Source: Novosphingobium flavum
GTDB taxonomy: Bacteria > Pseudomonadota > Alphaproteobacteria > Sphingomonadales > Sphingomonadaceae
Length of the DNA stretch: 64,000 nt
Direction of reading: 5' to 3'
NCBI RefSeq assembly: GCF_014230315.1
Contig: NZ_JACLAW010000003.1
Location: 1-64,000 of the forward strand
Position numbers and translations under genes: made by a program. How positions within the stretch are numbered: position 1 is the first letter of the stretch; every line of letters begins with the position of its first letter. Below are positions 52,030 through 62,037 of the stretch, piece after piece. The notes beneath the pieces were generated by a model. That model searched no databases. It was not told where the DNA came from and worked only from the letters and a program-made list of their open reading frames with translations.

Positions 52030-52880
52030 AGCCCGTCGCTGCGCTCGCCGCGCTGGCGCTGCTCGGGGCCTGCTCGCGGGCCCAGCCGGCCAATCCAGCG
52101 CTGTGGGAAGTGAGCGGACCGCAGGGCGAGAAAGGCTGGCTGTTCGGCACCATCCACGCACTGCCCCAAAAGGTCGGCTGGCGCACCGACAAGGTCGATG
52201 CAGCCCTGCGCGGGGCCGATTCGATCGTGATGGAAATCGCCCGGATCAACGACGACACGGCCACGGCGCAGGTCTTTGGCGAATTGGCGAGGAGCCCCGG
52301 CCAGCCGCCACTCACCCAGCGGATCGCGCCTGACCTGCGCCCTGCCCTCGCCCGCATTCTCAATGACAAGGGCCTGTCAGACACCGCCTTCGCCGAGACC
52401 GAGACCTGGGCTGCGGCGCTGGAGCTTGCCCAGGCCGTAACCAAGGCCGGCGATCCGGCCAACGGGATCGACCGGGCACTGACGAATGCCGAGCCGGGCC
52501 TGCCGGTGGGCGAATTCGAAGGCGCGCGGCGGCAGCTCGGCATTTTCGACGCCCTGCCCGAGACCGAGCAGCGCGACCTGCTCGCGGCTGTCATTCGCGG
52601 CGCGGGCGAGCCGGATGACGAAAGCCGCATCGCTGAAGCCTGGCGCACCGGCAACATGAAGACCATCGCCGAGGCCACGCACCAGGGCCTTCTGGCCGAT
52701 CCCGAACTGCGCGAGGCGCTCTATTCAGCGCGCAACCGCGACTGGACCGGACAGCTCGACACCATGCTCAGGGCCGGGCGCCACCCCTTCGTCGCGGTCG
52801 GCGCGGCGCACCTTGCCGGGCCCGATGGCCTGCCCGCCCTGCTCGTCCAGCGGGGGTGGACCGTACGCCGGGTGGAATAG
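52026..52880 (+). CDS. TraB/GumN family lipoprotein (copy 2)
   Basis: The 284-residue protein starts with GTG at 52026, overlapping the stop of the previous gene. A lipoprotein signal (LALLGAC) is followed by the same motifs as its neighbour: [13 protein letters not shown] and [12 protein letters not shown]. The two are paralogues; this one is probably membrane anchored, the other soluble in the periplasm. The frame is open far upstream opposite glyQ, but similarity starts here. Confidence 0.82.
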   Translation: MKPVAALAALALLGACSRAQPANPALWEVSGPQGEKGWLFGTIHALPQKVGWRTDKVDAALRGADSIVMEIARINDDTATAQVFGELARSPGQPPLTQRIAPDLRPALARILNDKGLSDTAFAETETWAAALELAQAVTKAGDPANGIDRALTNAEPGLPVGEFEGARRQLGIFDALPETEQRDLLAAVIRGAGEPDDESRIAEAWRTGNMKTIAEATHQGLLADPELREALYSARNRDWTGQLDTMLRAGRHPFVAVGAAHLAGPDGLPALLVQRGWTVRRVE

Positions 52881-52988
52881 CTTGCTTTTCCGCCGCTTTG
52901 CGCTTAGGGGCCGCCGCTTCCCGTCATGGTCATCCCTGGAGGCGTGGCGGGAGAAACAAACTTCAATCGCAATTCGAAAGGCAAGTCC

Positions 52989-53597
52989 ATGAGCGAAACG
53001 CTTAACCTGCCGGCCGAGGCGCGCGATCGGGTTGGCAAGGGAGCCTCCCGCAGTCTGCGCCGCACGGGCCGTGTCCCCGCCGTAGTTTACGGCAACAACG
53101 AAGAACCCCTCAGCGTCCACGTTGAGGAGAAGGAACTGGTCCGTCAGCTGATGACCGGTCACTTCTTCAACTCGATCGTCGAGATCGAGGTCGATGGCGC
53201 CAAGGTGCGGACGCTTCCCAAGGACGTGGCCTTCCACCCCGTGAGCGACCGTCCGGTCCACGCGGACTTCCTGCGCATCTCGGCTGACCATCAGGTCCAC
53301 GTCGAAGTGCCGGTGATCTTCGTCAACGAAGCCGGCTCGCCCGGCCTCAAGAAGGGCGGCGTGCTGAACATCGTCCGTCACGAGCTCGAACTGGTCTGCG
53401 CGCCGGATTCGATCCCCGACGAGATCCAGATCGACGTTGCCGGTCTCGACATCGGCGCCTCGATCCACATCAGCAACGTGAACCTGCCGGCCGGCGTCGC
53501 CTCGGCGATCACCGACCGCGACTTCACGATCGCGACCATCGTTGCCCCCTCCTCGCTGAAGAGCGAAGAAGGCGACAACGAAACGCCTACGGCGTAA
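52989..53597 (+). CDS. rplY: 50S ribosomal protein L25, long (Ctc-type) form
   Basis: The 202-residue protein has an N-terminal 5S-rRNA-binding L25 domain ([20 protein letters not shown]) and the C-terminal TL5/Ctc beta domain ([20 protein letters not shown]), longer than the E. coli form. The start at 52989 ([10 protein letters not shown]) is standard. A terminator follows at 53608. The rplY-pth order is common. Confidence 0.94.
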   Translation: MSETLNLPAEARDRVGKGASRSLRRTGRVPAVVYGNNEEPLSVHVEEKELVRQLMTGHFFNSIVEIEVDGAKVRTLPKDVAFHPVSDRPVHADFLRISADHQVHVEVPVIFVNEAGSPGLKKGGVLNIVRHELELVCAPDSIPDEIQIDVAGLDIGASIHISNVNLPAGVASAITDRDFTIATIVAPSSLKSEEGDNETPTA

Positions 53598-53607
53598 TGG
53601 ATTTCGG

Positions 53608-53645
53608 GGGCCGCGCCTCGGTGCGCGGCCCTCTTTCCTCTTTTC
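53608..53645 (+). terminator. Intrinsic terminator after rplY
   Basis: GGGCCGCGC (53608-53616) pairs perfectly with GCGCGGCCC (53623-53631) across CTCGGT, followed by a pyrimidine-rich TCTTTCCTCTTTT. It separates rplY from pth, perhaps partially. Confidence 0.7.
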
Positions 53646-53665
53646 TCAGGTAAACACCCCAAGCC

Positions 53666-54235
53666 ATGCAAGTCTGGGTCGGCCTCGGCAATCCCGGTCC
53701 GCAATATGCGCTGCATCGGCACAACGTGGGGTTCATGGCGGTGGACACCATCGCCGAGGTGCATGGCTTCGGGCCAGTGCAGAAAAAGTTCCAGGGCTGG
53801 GCCCAGGAAGGCCGCATCGGCGGCCAGAAGATCCTCCTGCTCAAACCCGCCACCTTCATGAACGAGAGCGGCCGCGCGGCCGGAGAGGCGCTGCGCTTCT
53901 ACAAGCTCGGCGTCGAGGCGCTGACCGTGTTCCATGACGAGCTCGACCTCGCTCCGATGAAGGTCAAGGTGCGCACCGGCGGCGGCCTTGCCGGCCACAA
54001 CGGCCTGCGCTCGATCGACCAGCACCTCGGGCCCGATTTCCGCCGGGTCCGGATCGGCATCGGCCACCCCGGCCACAAGGACCGGGTGACCGGCCACGTC
54101 CTCGGCAACTATGCCAAGAGCGAGATCGACGCCCTGTCCGACATGCTCGGCGCAATCGCCGGCGAGGCCGAATGGCTCGCCAAGGGCGGCGACGCGCGCT
54201 TCATGAGCGACGTCGCCCTGCGCCAGAACGGCTGA
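53666..54235 (+). CDS. pth: Peptidyl-tRNA hydrolase
   Basis: The 189-residue enzyme recycles stalled peptidyl-tRNA. The catalytic histidine lies in LHRHNVGFMAVD (about residue 20), with the asparagine in FMNESGRA and the HDELDL segment also conserved. It lies 68 bases after rplY beyond a terminator. A hairpin begins at its stop codon. Confidence 0.95.
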   Translation: MQVWVGLGNPGPQYALHRHNVGFMAVDTIAEVHGFGPVQKKFQGWAQEGRIGGQKILLLKPATFMNESGRAAGEALRFYKLGVEALTVFHDELDLAPMKVKVRTGGGLAGHNGLRSIDQHLGPDFRRVRIGIGHPGHKDRVTGHVLGNYAKSEIDALSDMLGAIAGEAEWLAKGGDARFMSDVALRQNG

Positions 54236-54264
54236 AAGGGCCGCTCCCTCGGGAGCGACCCTTT
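54235..54264 (+). terminator. Hairpin at the pth stop codon
   Basis: AAAGGG (54235-54240) pairs with CCCTTT (54259-54264), enclosing a GCTCC/GGAGC stem. No long T-run follows, so termination strength is unclear. Confidence 0.45.
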
Positions 54265-54334
54265 CGCGATTTCGAGAGACCGCCCCCGCCCACGCGGGAC
54301 GGAGACAATCCGGTTAGGTTTAGCCCGACCAGGT

Positions 54335-54784
54335 TTAGCGCAGAGCGCCGCCGATGATCAGGCCGATCAGGCCCGTGGCCACGGCAGCCATCACGATATC
54401 GCCGTTATCGGCCCGGTAGTAGCGATAGCCCGGGCGCGGGGCCGGCAGGCCATAGTACGAATAGTTCGTGATGTAGTAGCCACGGTCGCGCCAGTAGGGG
54501 TAGCGCTGACCGGTGCGCCAACGGCCCTGATAGCCGTTGTAGCCGTAGTTGCCGCCATAATAGCGCCAGGTGTGGCGGTCGCGCCGATTGTCGCGGCGAT
54601 TGTCGCGGCGGTCATACTGGTCGGGCCGGCCGTCACGGTCGCGGTCACGGTTCCATTCGCGGCGATCCGGCACACCGTCGCGGTCGCTGTCGCGGTTGCG
54701 GTACTGCGCCTGGGCAGGAATGGCTGTCACCACGCTGCCCACTGCGACGAGCGCGGCAACAGTGCTGGTGAGGTACTTGTTCAT
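54335..54784 (-). CDS. RcnB-like periplasmic protein with Asp-rich repeats
   Basis: The 149-residue protein has a signal peptide ending PAQA and an Asp/Arg-rich stretch with two DxDGxPD-type units (DSDRDGVPD, DRDRDGRPD), like calcium-binding thrombospondin type 3 repeats. A Tyr/Gly-rich region and an RcnB-like end (YRYYRADNGDIVMAAVATGL) follow. RcnB helps nickel/cobalt homeostasis in E. coli, but this family often has other or unknown roles. Start at 54784 (MNKYLTST). Confidence 0.72.
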   Translation of the reverse strand: MNKYLTSTVAALVAVGSVVTAIPAQAQYRNRDSDRDGVPDRREWNRDRDRDGRPDQYDRRDNRRDNRRDRHTWRYYGGNYGYNGYQGRWRTGQRYPYWRDRGYYITNYSYYGLPAPRPGYRYYRADNGDIVMAAVATGLIGLIIGGALR

Positions 54785-54991
54785 GTTTATTCTCCCGGTG
54801 GGGTGACTTCGGGCAAACCCCTGATGCCGCGTCATGTTCCGCCCACGACGGCGGAAGGGACGCGACAAGCGGTGGGCTGAGCGCGTTAATCCGAGCGAAA
54901 GCTTGTGAAATCGCCAGTCGCGCTGGCAACTGGCCAAAGCGGCCCGGCCCGGCTAAGGGGCGCGGCAACCAGCAGTTTATCGGAGTGCAAG

Positions 54992-56092
54992 ATGGGTTTT
55001 CGTTGCGGGATCGTCGGCCTGCCCAACGTCGGCAAGTCGACGCTGTTCAACGCCTTGACCGAGACGCAGGCGGCGCAGGCGGCGAACTATCCGTTCTGCA
55101 CGATCGAGCCGAACGTCGGCAATGTGGGCGTGCCCGATCCTCGGCTCGATGCCCTGGCGAAGATCGCGGGCAGCCAGAAGATCATCCCGACCCAGCTCGG
55201 CTTCGTCGACATCGCCGGCCTCGTGCGCGGGGCGAGCAAGGGCGAGGGCCTTGGCAACCAGTTCCTCGGCAACATCCGCGAGGTGGACGCGATCGTCCAC
55301 GTGCTGCGCTGTTTCGAGAACGATGACATCCAGCATGTCGACAACAAGGTCGATCCCATCTCGGATGCCGAGACAGTCGAGACCGAGCTGATGCTCTCCG
55401 ACCTTGAAAGCCTCGAGAAGCGCGTCCCCGCCGCCCAGAAGAAGGCCGCGCAAGGCGACAAGGAAAGCAAGATCATTGCCTCGGTCCTCGGCCAGGCGCT
55501 CGACCTGCTGCGCGAAGGCAAACCCGCCCGCCTGACCAAGCCCAAGGACGAAGAGGAAGCCCGCGTCTTCCTTCAGGCGCAATTGCTGACTGCAAAGCCG
55601 GTGCTTTACGTCTGCAACGTCGAGGAAGAGAGCGCGGCCGAGGGCAACGCCTTCTCCGCCCGCGTGTTCGAGAAGGCCAAGGCCGAGGGCGCCAATGCCG
55701 TGATCGTCTCAGCCGCGATCGAGGCCGAGTTGGTCGGCATGGACCCGGAAGAGCGCACCGTGTTCCTGGAGGAGATGGGCCTGCACGAAACCGGCCTCGC
55801 CCGCGTGATCCGCGCCGGTTACGAGCTGCTCCACCTGATCACCTTCTTCACCGTTGGCCCCAAGGAGGCCCGCGCCTGGACCGTGCACAAGGGCGCAAAG
55901 GCCCCGGACGCTGCGGGCGAGATCCATTCCGACATGCAGCGCGGCTTCATCCGGGCAGAAACCATCGCCTATGACGACTACGTGTCGCTCGGCGGCGAAG
56001 GCGGCGCGAAGGATGCCGGCAAGCTCAGGCAGGAAGGCAAGGAATACGTGGTGCAGGACGGGGACTGCCTGCATTTCAAGTTCAACGTCTGA
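54992..56092 (+). CDS. ychF: YchF/OLA1 family redox-regulated ATPase
   Basis: The 366-residue protein has the P-loop GLPNVGKSTLFNALT, the G2/G3 region YPFCTIEPNVG and DIAGLVRGASKGEGLGN, and a C-terminal TGS domain. Its G4-like motif differs from classical GTPases; YchF prefers ATP. It associates with ribosomes and stress responses. The start at 54992 matches the family. The MaoC gene follows after 21 bases. Confidence 0.94.
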   Translation: MGFRCGIVGLPNVGKSTLFNALTETQAAQAANYPFCTIEPNVGNVGVPDPRLDALAKIAGSQKIIPTQLGFVDIAGLVRGASKGEGLGNQFLGNIREVDAIVHVLRCFENDDIQHVDNKVDPISDAETVETELMLSDLESLEKRVPAAQKKAAQGDKESKIIASVLGQALDLLREGKPARLTKPKDEEEARVFLQAQLLTAKPVLYVCNVEEESAAEGNAFSARVFEKAKAEGANAVIVSAAIEAELVGMDPEERTVFLEEMGLHETGLARVIRAGYELLHLITFFTVGPKEARAWTVHKGAKAPDAAGEIHSDMQRGFIRAETIAYDDYVSLGGEGGAKDAGKLRQEGKEYVVQDGDCLHFKFNV

Positions 56093-56113
56093 CCGTTCGG
56101 CATCGAACGGGCC

Positions 56114-56578
56114 ATGAGCGCGGACAAGGCTCACTACGAAGATCTCGCGGTCGGCACCGAACTGCGATTCGGAGACGAGCCGGTCACGCGCGAGGACGTG
56201 CTGGAATTTGCCCGCAAGTACGACCCGCAGCCGTTTCACCTCGATGACGAGGCGGCGGCAGCGGGCCCGTTCGGCAAGCTCGCGGCCAGCGGGTGGCAAA
56301 CAGCGGCCTTCTCGATGCGCATGCTGGCCGATCATGTCCTCTCGCACCAGGCCGGCATGGGCGGGGCGGGGACCGACAACCTGCGCTGGCACCGCCCGGT
56401 CTATCCGGGCGACCGGCTCTCGTGCCGCCTTGTCCTCAACGGCAAGCGCCGCAGTTCCAGCCGCCCGGAAATGGGGCTGATGTTCCTCCACCTCGAAACC
56501 CTGAACCAGCATGGCGAGGTGGTCATGTCCTACGATTCGACCGGAATGATCCGCGTTCGCCATCCCGAGCGGGACTAG
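56114..56578 (+). CDS. MaoC family dehydratase-like protein
   Basis: The 154-residue hotdog-fold protein shows YEDLAVGTELRFG, ARKYDPQPFHLDDEAAA (hydratase-type Asp/His motif) and ASGWQTAAFSMRM. MaoC proteins are enoyl-CoA hydratases or relatives. The substrate is not predictable. It is probably co-transcribed with ychF. Confidence 0.85.
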   Translation: MSADKAHYEDLAVGTELRFGDEPVTREDVLEFARKYDPQPFHLDDEAAAAGPFGKLAASGWQTAAFSMRMLADHVLSHQAGMGGAGTDNLRWHRPVYPGDRLSCRLVLNGKRRSSSRPEMGLMFLHLETLNQHGEVVMSYDSTGMIRVRHPERD

Positions 56579-56620
56579 CCGAGCTTCCCGTTCGGCCCCT
56601 GACCGGCTAGGCATGGGGCC

Positions 56621-56962
56621 ATGCTCCGCCGAGTCCTCATGGCCCTTCTGGTTCTCTGCCTCGCCCTTCCGGCGGCGGCGCTGCCCGTGGCGCATGAGCA
56701 CACGGCCCCCGCGATGCCGGCTCATGAGCATCATGCCGCCGCCCACGCGATGAACGGGCACGATCAACGCCAGCCGACCGACGAACGGCACTCCCCGCCC
56801 GTCGCTCCGGCGCATGACTGCATCGGCTGCGTCGCCGACAGCGGCGGGATCGCGGCCATGCCGCCTGTCGTCGAATGGCGCGGTTTGGCGCCGCGCCCGG
56901 CGCTCGCCGCTTCCGGCATCGGCCACCTGCGCGATCCGGAAACCCCGCCGCCGCGGGCCTGA
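56621..56962 (+). CDS. Small secreted His-rich protein of unknown function
   Basis: The 113-residue protein has a signal peptide (LLVLCLALPAAALP) and many histidines (HEHTAPAMPAHEHHAAAHAM) plus a CIGC pair in HDCIGCVADSG. The content suggests metal, perhaps copper, binding in the periplasm. I do not recognise a named family. The large secreted protein follows after 58 bases on the same strand, so the two may form one operon. Confidence 0.6.
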   Translation: MLRRVLMALLVLCLALPAAALPVAHEHTAPAMPAHEHHAAAHAMNGHDQRQPTDERHSPPVAPAHDCIGCVADSGGIAAMPPVVEWRGLAPRPALAASGIGHLRDPETPPPRA

Positions 56963-57020
56963 CCTGTTACGCGCGCCGCTCTCGCGGCGTTTGCTCACGA
57001 CAGGACAGGACTTTTCCAAC

Positions 57021-58367
57021 ATGAAGCAGATTTCGCTGCTGGCGCTTGGCTGCGCCGGCCTCATCGCCAGTCCCGCCAGCGCGCAGGACCAGCCGACCGA
57101 TCACGCCGCCCACGCGGAACACGGCGCCGCGCCGACCGCACCGCCCCCGGAACCCACCGTCGACGCCATGGACGACATGGCCATGGAGCACACCGCAATG
57201 AACCATTCCCGGATGGATCACCCCATGCCCGCCCGCGCGCAATGGACCGCCGGCTCCGGCACCTCGCGCCTGCCCGGCGCCGAAGGAATGATGCCCGGCA
57301 TCATGGCGGATACCGGCGGCTGGAACATCATGGCCCATGCCGCCACCAACCTGAATTACACCTCCGCCAGCGGTCCGCGCGGGTCGGACATGGCCTATGT
57401 CACCTCGATGCTGATGGCCTCGGCCACCCGCGACACCGAGGCGATGACGTTCCAGTTCTCCGCCATGATGAGCGCCGAACCGGCCATGAACGCGCGCGGC
57501 TATCCTAATCTCTTCGCCACGGGCGAGACCGCCGGCGGCGCGCCGCTGGTCGACCGGCAGCACCCGCATGACCTATTCATGGAACTGTCCGCCCGCGCCG
57601 ACATCAAGCTCGGCGCTGGAACCACCCTGTTCGTCTATGGCGGCCCGGTGGGCGAGCCGGCGCTCGGCCCCAGCGCCTTCGTGCACCGCCTGTCAGCCTC
57701 GTTGAATCCCGAGCCGCCGATCTCCCACCATTGGCTCGATTCGACCCATATCACTTACGGCGTGGTCACGGCGGGGCTGTCAGCGCCGCTCTGGCAGCTC
57801 GAAGCCTCGGCCTTCCGGGGGCGGGAGCCGGACGAGAACCGCTGGGACATCGAAACCCCACGGCTCGATTCGTGGTCGGTCCGCGCCACCCTGACCCCGA
57901 ATCCGCGCTGGGCCGTGCAGGCGAGCTACGGCTGGATCAAGGCGCCCGAGATCACGCACCCCGGATCCAACGAGCGGCGCTTCACCGCGTCGGCGCACTA
58001 TGCCAGCGGCGGCGGGCTGACCGCGATGCTCGGCTACAGCGCCAGGCGCCGGAGCGGGGAGACGACCCTGCCCGCATGGCTGGCCGAAGCGAACTGGAAC
58101 TTCGACCTGCGCAACGCCGTGTTCGGCCGGATCGAGAATGTCACCAACGACGAACTGTTCCCTGACCATGCCGACCCGCTGCATGACCAGCCCTTCAAGG
58201 TGACCAAGCTTCAGGCCGGCTATGCCCGCAAGGTCCGCCTTGGCCGGGTCGGGCTGGCGCTGGGCGCCAGCGGCGCGGTGTTCCTCACGCCCGCGGCGCT
58301 CGGCACGGTTTATGGCAAGACCCCGGTTCAGGGCACCCTGTTCCTGCGTTTCTGGCTCGACCGGTAA
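57021..58367 (+). CDS. His/Met-rich putative outer-membrane protein of unknown function
   Basis: The 448-residue protein has a signal peptide (ASPASAQ), then a region rich in Met, His and Asp (MDDMAMEHTAMNHSRMDHPM), like copper-handling linkers. The rest has alternating beta-type segments ending in aromatic FLRFWLDR, suggestive of an outer-membrane barrel. A DRQHPHDLFMELSARADI stretch looks conserved. It is not a clear CopB. A role in copper or metal export is inference from composition and from the preceding His-rich gene. Confidence 0.6.
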   Translation: MKQISLLALGCAGLIASPASAQDQPTDHAAHAEHGAAPTAPPPEPTVDAMDDMAMEHTAMNHSRMDHPMPARAQWTAGSGTSRLPGAEGMMPGIMADTGGWNIMAHAATNLNYTSASGPRGSDMAYVTSMLMASATRDTEAMTFQFSAMMSAEPAMNARGYPNLFATGETAGGAPLVDRQHPHDLFMELSARADIKLGAGTTLFVYGGPVGEPALGPSAFVHRLSASLNPEPPISHHWLDSTHITYGVVTAGLSAPLWQLEASAFRGREPDENRWDIETPRLDSWSVRATLTPNPRWAVQASYGWIKAPEITHPGSNERRFTASAHYASGGGLTAMLGYSARRRSGETTLPAWLAEANWNFDLRNAVFGRIENVTNDELFPDHADPLHDQPFKVTKLQAGYARKVRLGRVGLALGASGAVFLTPAALGTVYGKTPVQGTLFLRFWLDR

Positions 58368-58382
58368 GCCCGGCCACCAGCC

Positions 58383-58901
58383 TCAAGACGAGCAGGTCAG
58401 CTCGCCCGAGGCCGAATAGACCAGCTGATCGTGCGCATCGCGCACGGTCACGCTGCCTTCCCAGCGCATGGCATCCTGCCCCAGGCTGGTGCCATCACCG
58501 GGCGAGCGCGCGATCGTCAGGGTCTGGGCCTTGCCCACATAGTGCCCGCGCGTGCCCACAGCGAGAACCGGGCTGCCCATATCGGCGGCGAAAGTGACGA
58601 ACCGCCCCGCGAGCTTGATCGCGGCGCGGCGGTCATTGGCCATCATCACCGGATCGCCGCCGGGCTGGGCCGCCGGGACCAGCGAACAGCCTGCGCCATA
58701 TATGCCGTTCTTCTCGATATCGGCGGCGGTGATCGGCTGGAGTTCGATCGGCGCAGGCGGCGGCGCTGCGGTCTGGACAGCTTCGACCATGGCGACCGCG
58801 CGGGCATCCTCGGCCGCCTGCTGCGCGGCGCTTTCGCCCTGGTGGCAGGCGGACGACAGCAGCGGCAGCACGAGCAGGGTGGCTACCGCAGGCTTGGTCA
58901 T
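58383..58901 (-). CDS. Predicted lipoprotein of unknown function
   Basis: The 172-residue protein starts MTKPAVATLL with a lipoprotein-type signal (LLSSAC) and has no recognisable domain. Two more cysteines lie in the mature part (GAGCSLVP and the terminal ELTCSS). Its ATG overlaps the mutL stop by one base, so it is probably translated after mutL. It converges with the His/Met-rich gene (15-base gap). Confidence 0.65.
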   Translation of the reverse strand: MTKPAVATLLVLPLLSSACHQGESAAQQAAEDARAVAMVEAVQTAAPPPAPIELQPITAADIEKNGIYGAGCSLVPAAQPGGDPVMMANDRRAAIKLAGRFVTFAADMGSPVLAVGTRGHYVGKAQTLTIARSPGDGTSLGQDAMRWEGSVTVRDAHDQLVYSASGELTCSS

Positions 58902-60730
58902 CACTTTCTCCCGAACAGCTTCTCGATATCGCCGTGAGCCAGCTTCACCCACGTCGGCCGGCCGTGATTGCACTGGCCGGACCGGGGGGTACGCTCCATC
59001 TCGCGCAGCAGGGCATTCATCTCTGCCACCGACAACGCACGGCCCGCCCTGACGGATCCATGGCAGGCCATCGTTGCCAGCACGTGGTCGAGCCGCTCGC
59101 CCAGGAGCAGCACGTCGCCGTTCTGGGCCAGATCGTCGGCGATGTCCTGCACCAGCGCGGAAACGTCGCTCTTCGCCAGCGGCGCCGGGATCGACCGCAC
59201 CAGCATGGCGTTCGGCCCGAACCGTTCGATCGCCAGCCCGAACGTGGCCAGCTTGCCGGCGTTCTCCTCCAGCCGGTCGCAGGCCGGTTCGTCGAGTTCG
59301 ACCACTTCGGGCAGGAGCAGCGCCTGCGCCGCCGCCACCTTGTCCCCCGCCCCGGCCGCCTTGAGCCGTTCCAGCACAAGGCGTTCATGGGCGGCGTGCT
59401 GGTCTACGATGACGAGGCCATCCGCCGCCTCGGCGACGATATAGGTGTGCGCCACTTGCCCGCGCGCGACCCCGAGCGGAAACTCGGCCTGCTCCGGCTC
59501 CAGCGGCTCGGCCACTTCGGCGCGGCCCGCCGGGGCCATGACGGCCTGCTCATAGCCCCGCCAGGCCTGCCCGGCCTCGGACACGCGCGGCGCGCCGAAC
59601 AGCGAAGGGCTGGCAGCCGGCCACAACGGCGCCGCACTCGTCCCGCCACTGGACGGGAACGCAGACTGCGGCCCGAGCGGCGCCAGAGGCTCGGCCTGCC
59701 AATTACCCATGGCTCCGGCCGCCGGGGTCTGCGCCGTGCGCTTCCCCTCGCTCTCCAGCGCGTGGCGCAGGCCCGAAACGAGGAACCCCCGGATGAAAGC
59801 CGGATCGCGGAAACGCACCTCGGTCTTTGCGGGATGGACGTTTACGTCCACTTCTTCAGGTGGAACCTCAAGAAACAGGGCCAGCACGGCGTGACGGTCT
59901 CGCGCCAGCATGTCGGCATAGGCGCCGCGCACGGCCCCCACCAGCAGACGGTCCTTCACCGGGCGGCCATTGACGAAGAGATACTGGTGATCGGCCACGC
60001 CCCGGTTGAAGGTCGGCAGGCCCGCCACCCCGGTCAGCCGGGCGAACCCGCGCTCGGCGTCGATCACCACTCCATCCTCGGCCAGTTCACGCGCCACCAG
60101 CCGGGCCACGCGATTGGCCAGCCCCTCCCCGCCCTGCACGGCCAAGGCGCGGCGCCCGTCATGCTCCAGCGTAAAGCCGATCTCGGGCCGGGCCATGGCA
60201 AGCCGGCGGACCACGTCGAGGCAGGCCGCATATTCACTGCGCGGCGAGCGCAGGAACTTGCGCCGCGCCGGCACCCGGCCGAACAGGTCCTCGACCCGGA
60301 TGCGCGTGCCGGGCGGCAGGGCGGCCGGGCCTTCACCGGCCAGTTGGCCGTGATCGACCACCCGCCGCCAGCCTTCGGCCGCGCCTTTGGCCCGGCTCTC
60401 CAGCGTCAGCCGCGCGACAGAGGCGATCGAAGGCAGCGCCTCGCCCCGGAAACCGAGCGTCGCCACCAGTTCGATCGCCTCGTCGGGCAGCTTCGAGGTG
60501 GCATGGCGTTCGAGCGCGAGGGCCATCTCGTCAGGCGCCATGCCGCAGCCGTCGTCGGTCACCTCGATCAGGTCGAGCCCGCCATTGGCGAGGCGCACCG
60601 CGATCTGGGTCGAACCCGCGTCGATCGCGTTCTCGACCAGTTCCTTGAGCGCCGCGGCGGGCCGCTCCACCACCTCGCCGGCGGCAATGCGGTTGACAAG
60701 GTTTTCGGGCAGGCGGCGAATGGTGGGCAT
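58901..60730 (-). CDS. mutL: DNA mismatch repair protein MutL
   Basis: The 609-residue protein has the GHKL ATPase motifs (ENAIDAGSTQIAVRLANGG, DDGCGM, GFRGEALPSIASVA), a variable Pro/Ala-rich linker and a C-terminal dimerisation domain (QAEFPLGVARGQVAHTYIVA onward). It couples mismatch recognition to repair. No MutS is in the window. Its start (60730) is 192 bases from mreB (divergent). Confidence 0.94.
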   Translation of the reverse strand: MPTIRRLPENLVNRIAAGEVVERPAAALKELVENAIDAGSTQIAVRLANGGLDLIEVTDDGCGMAPDEMALALERHATSKLPDEAIELVATLGFRGEALPSIASVARLTLESRAKGAAEGWRRVVDHGQLAGEGPAALPPGTRIRVEDLFGRVPARRKFLRSPRSEYAACLDVVRRLAMARPEIGFTLEHDGRRALAVQGGEGLANRVARLVARELAEDGVVIDAERGFARLTGVAGLPTFNRGVADHQYLFVNGRPVKDRLLVGAVRGAYADMLARDRHAVLALFLEVPPEEVDVNVHPAKTEVRFRDPAFIRGFLVSGLRHALESEGKRTAQTPAAGAMGNWQAEPLAPLGPQSAFPSSGGTSAAPLWPAASPSLFGAPRVSEAGQAWRGYEQAVMAPAGRAEVAEPLEPEQAEFPLGVARGQVAHTYIVAEAADGLVIVDQHAAHERLVLERLKAAGAGDKVAAAQALLLPEVVELDEPACDRLEENAGKLATFGLAIERFGPNAMLVRSIPAPLAKSDVSALVQDIADDLAQNGDVLLLGERLDHVLATMACHGSVRAGRALSVAEMNALLREMERTPRSGQCNHGRPTWVKLAHGDIEKLFGRK

Positions 60731-60808
60731 GGGGCTGCGAACCTAACGACGAAGCGCCGCCTTTGCGAGACGAGGGGAGACGGTATCACCCGCTTTCGCG
60801 ACAAATTT

Positions 60809-60837
60809 TTGGCCTTTGACGCAAGGCTGCGCTAAGG
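60809..60837 (+). promoter_or_regulatory. Candidate mreB promoter
   Basis: TTGGCC (60809-60814) and CTAAGG (60832-60837) are separated by 17 bases, 86 bases before the mreB start. GCTAAGG or GCTTAGG also occurs before other genes in this window (39230, 52902, 54953), so it may be a -10-type element of this lineage. Confidence 0.35.
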
Positions 60838-60901
60838 AGCCGCGTTCCCGATCCCGGCGCCTGCCCAGCGCATCCGCGAAAGGGCCCGCCAGAACCTGTA
60901 A

Positions 60902-61969
<1,068 letters not shown>

Positions 61970-61990
61970 TCGGGCTGATCCAGTTTGTCA

Positions 61991-62017
61991 GGCGGCGCCG
62001 AGAGGGGCCGGGCCGCC
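61991..62017 (+). other. GC hairpin between mreB and mreC
   Basis: GGCGGC (61991-61996) pairs with GCCGCC (62012-62017), with an inner GCC/GGC extension. It has no T-run and could act as a partial attenuator or RNA-stability element, so that MreB is made in excess over MreC and MreD. Confidence 0.35.
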
Positions 62018-62037
62018 GCAATTGAGGAGAATACGGC

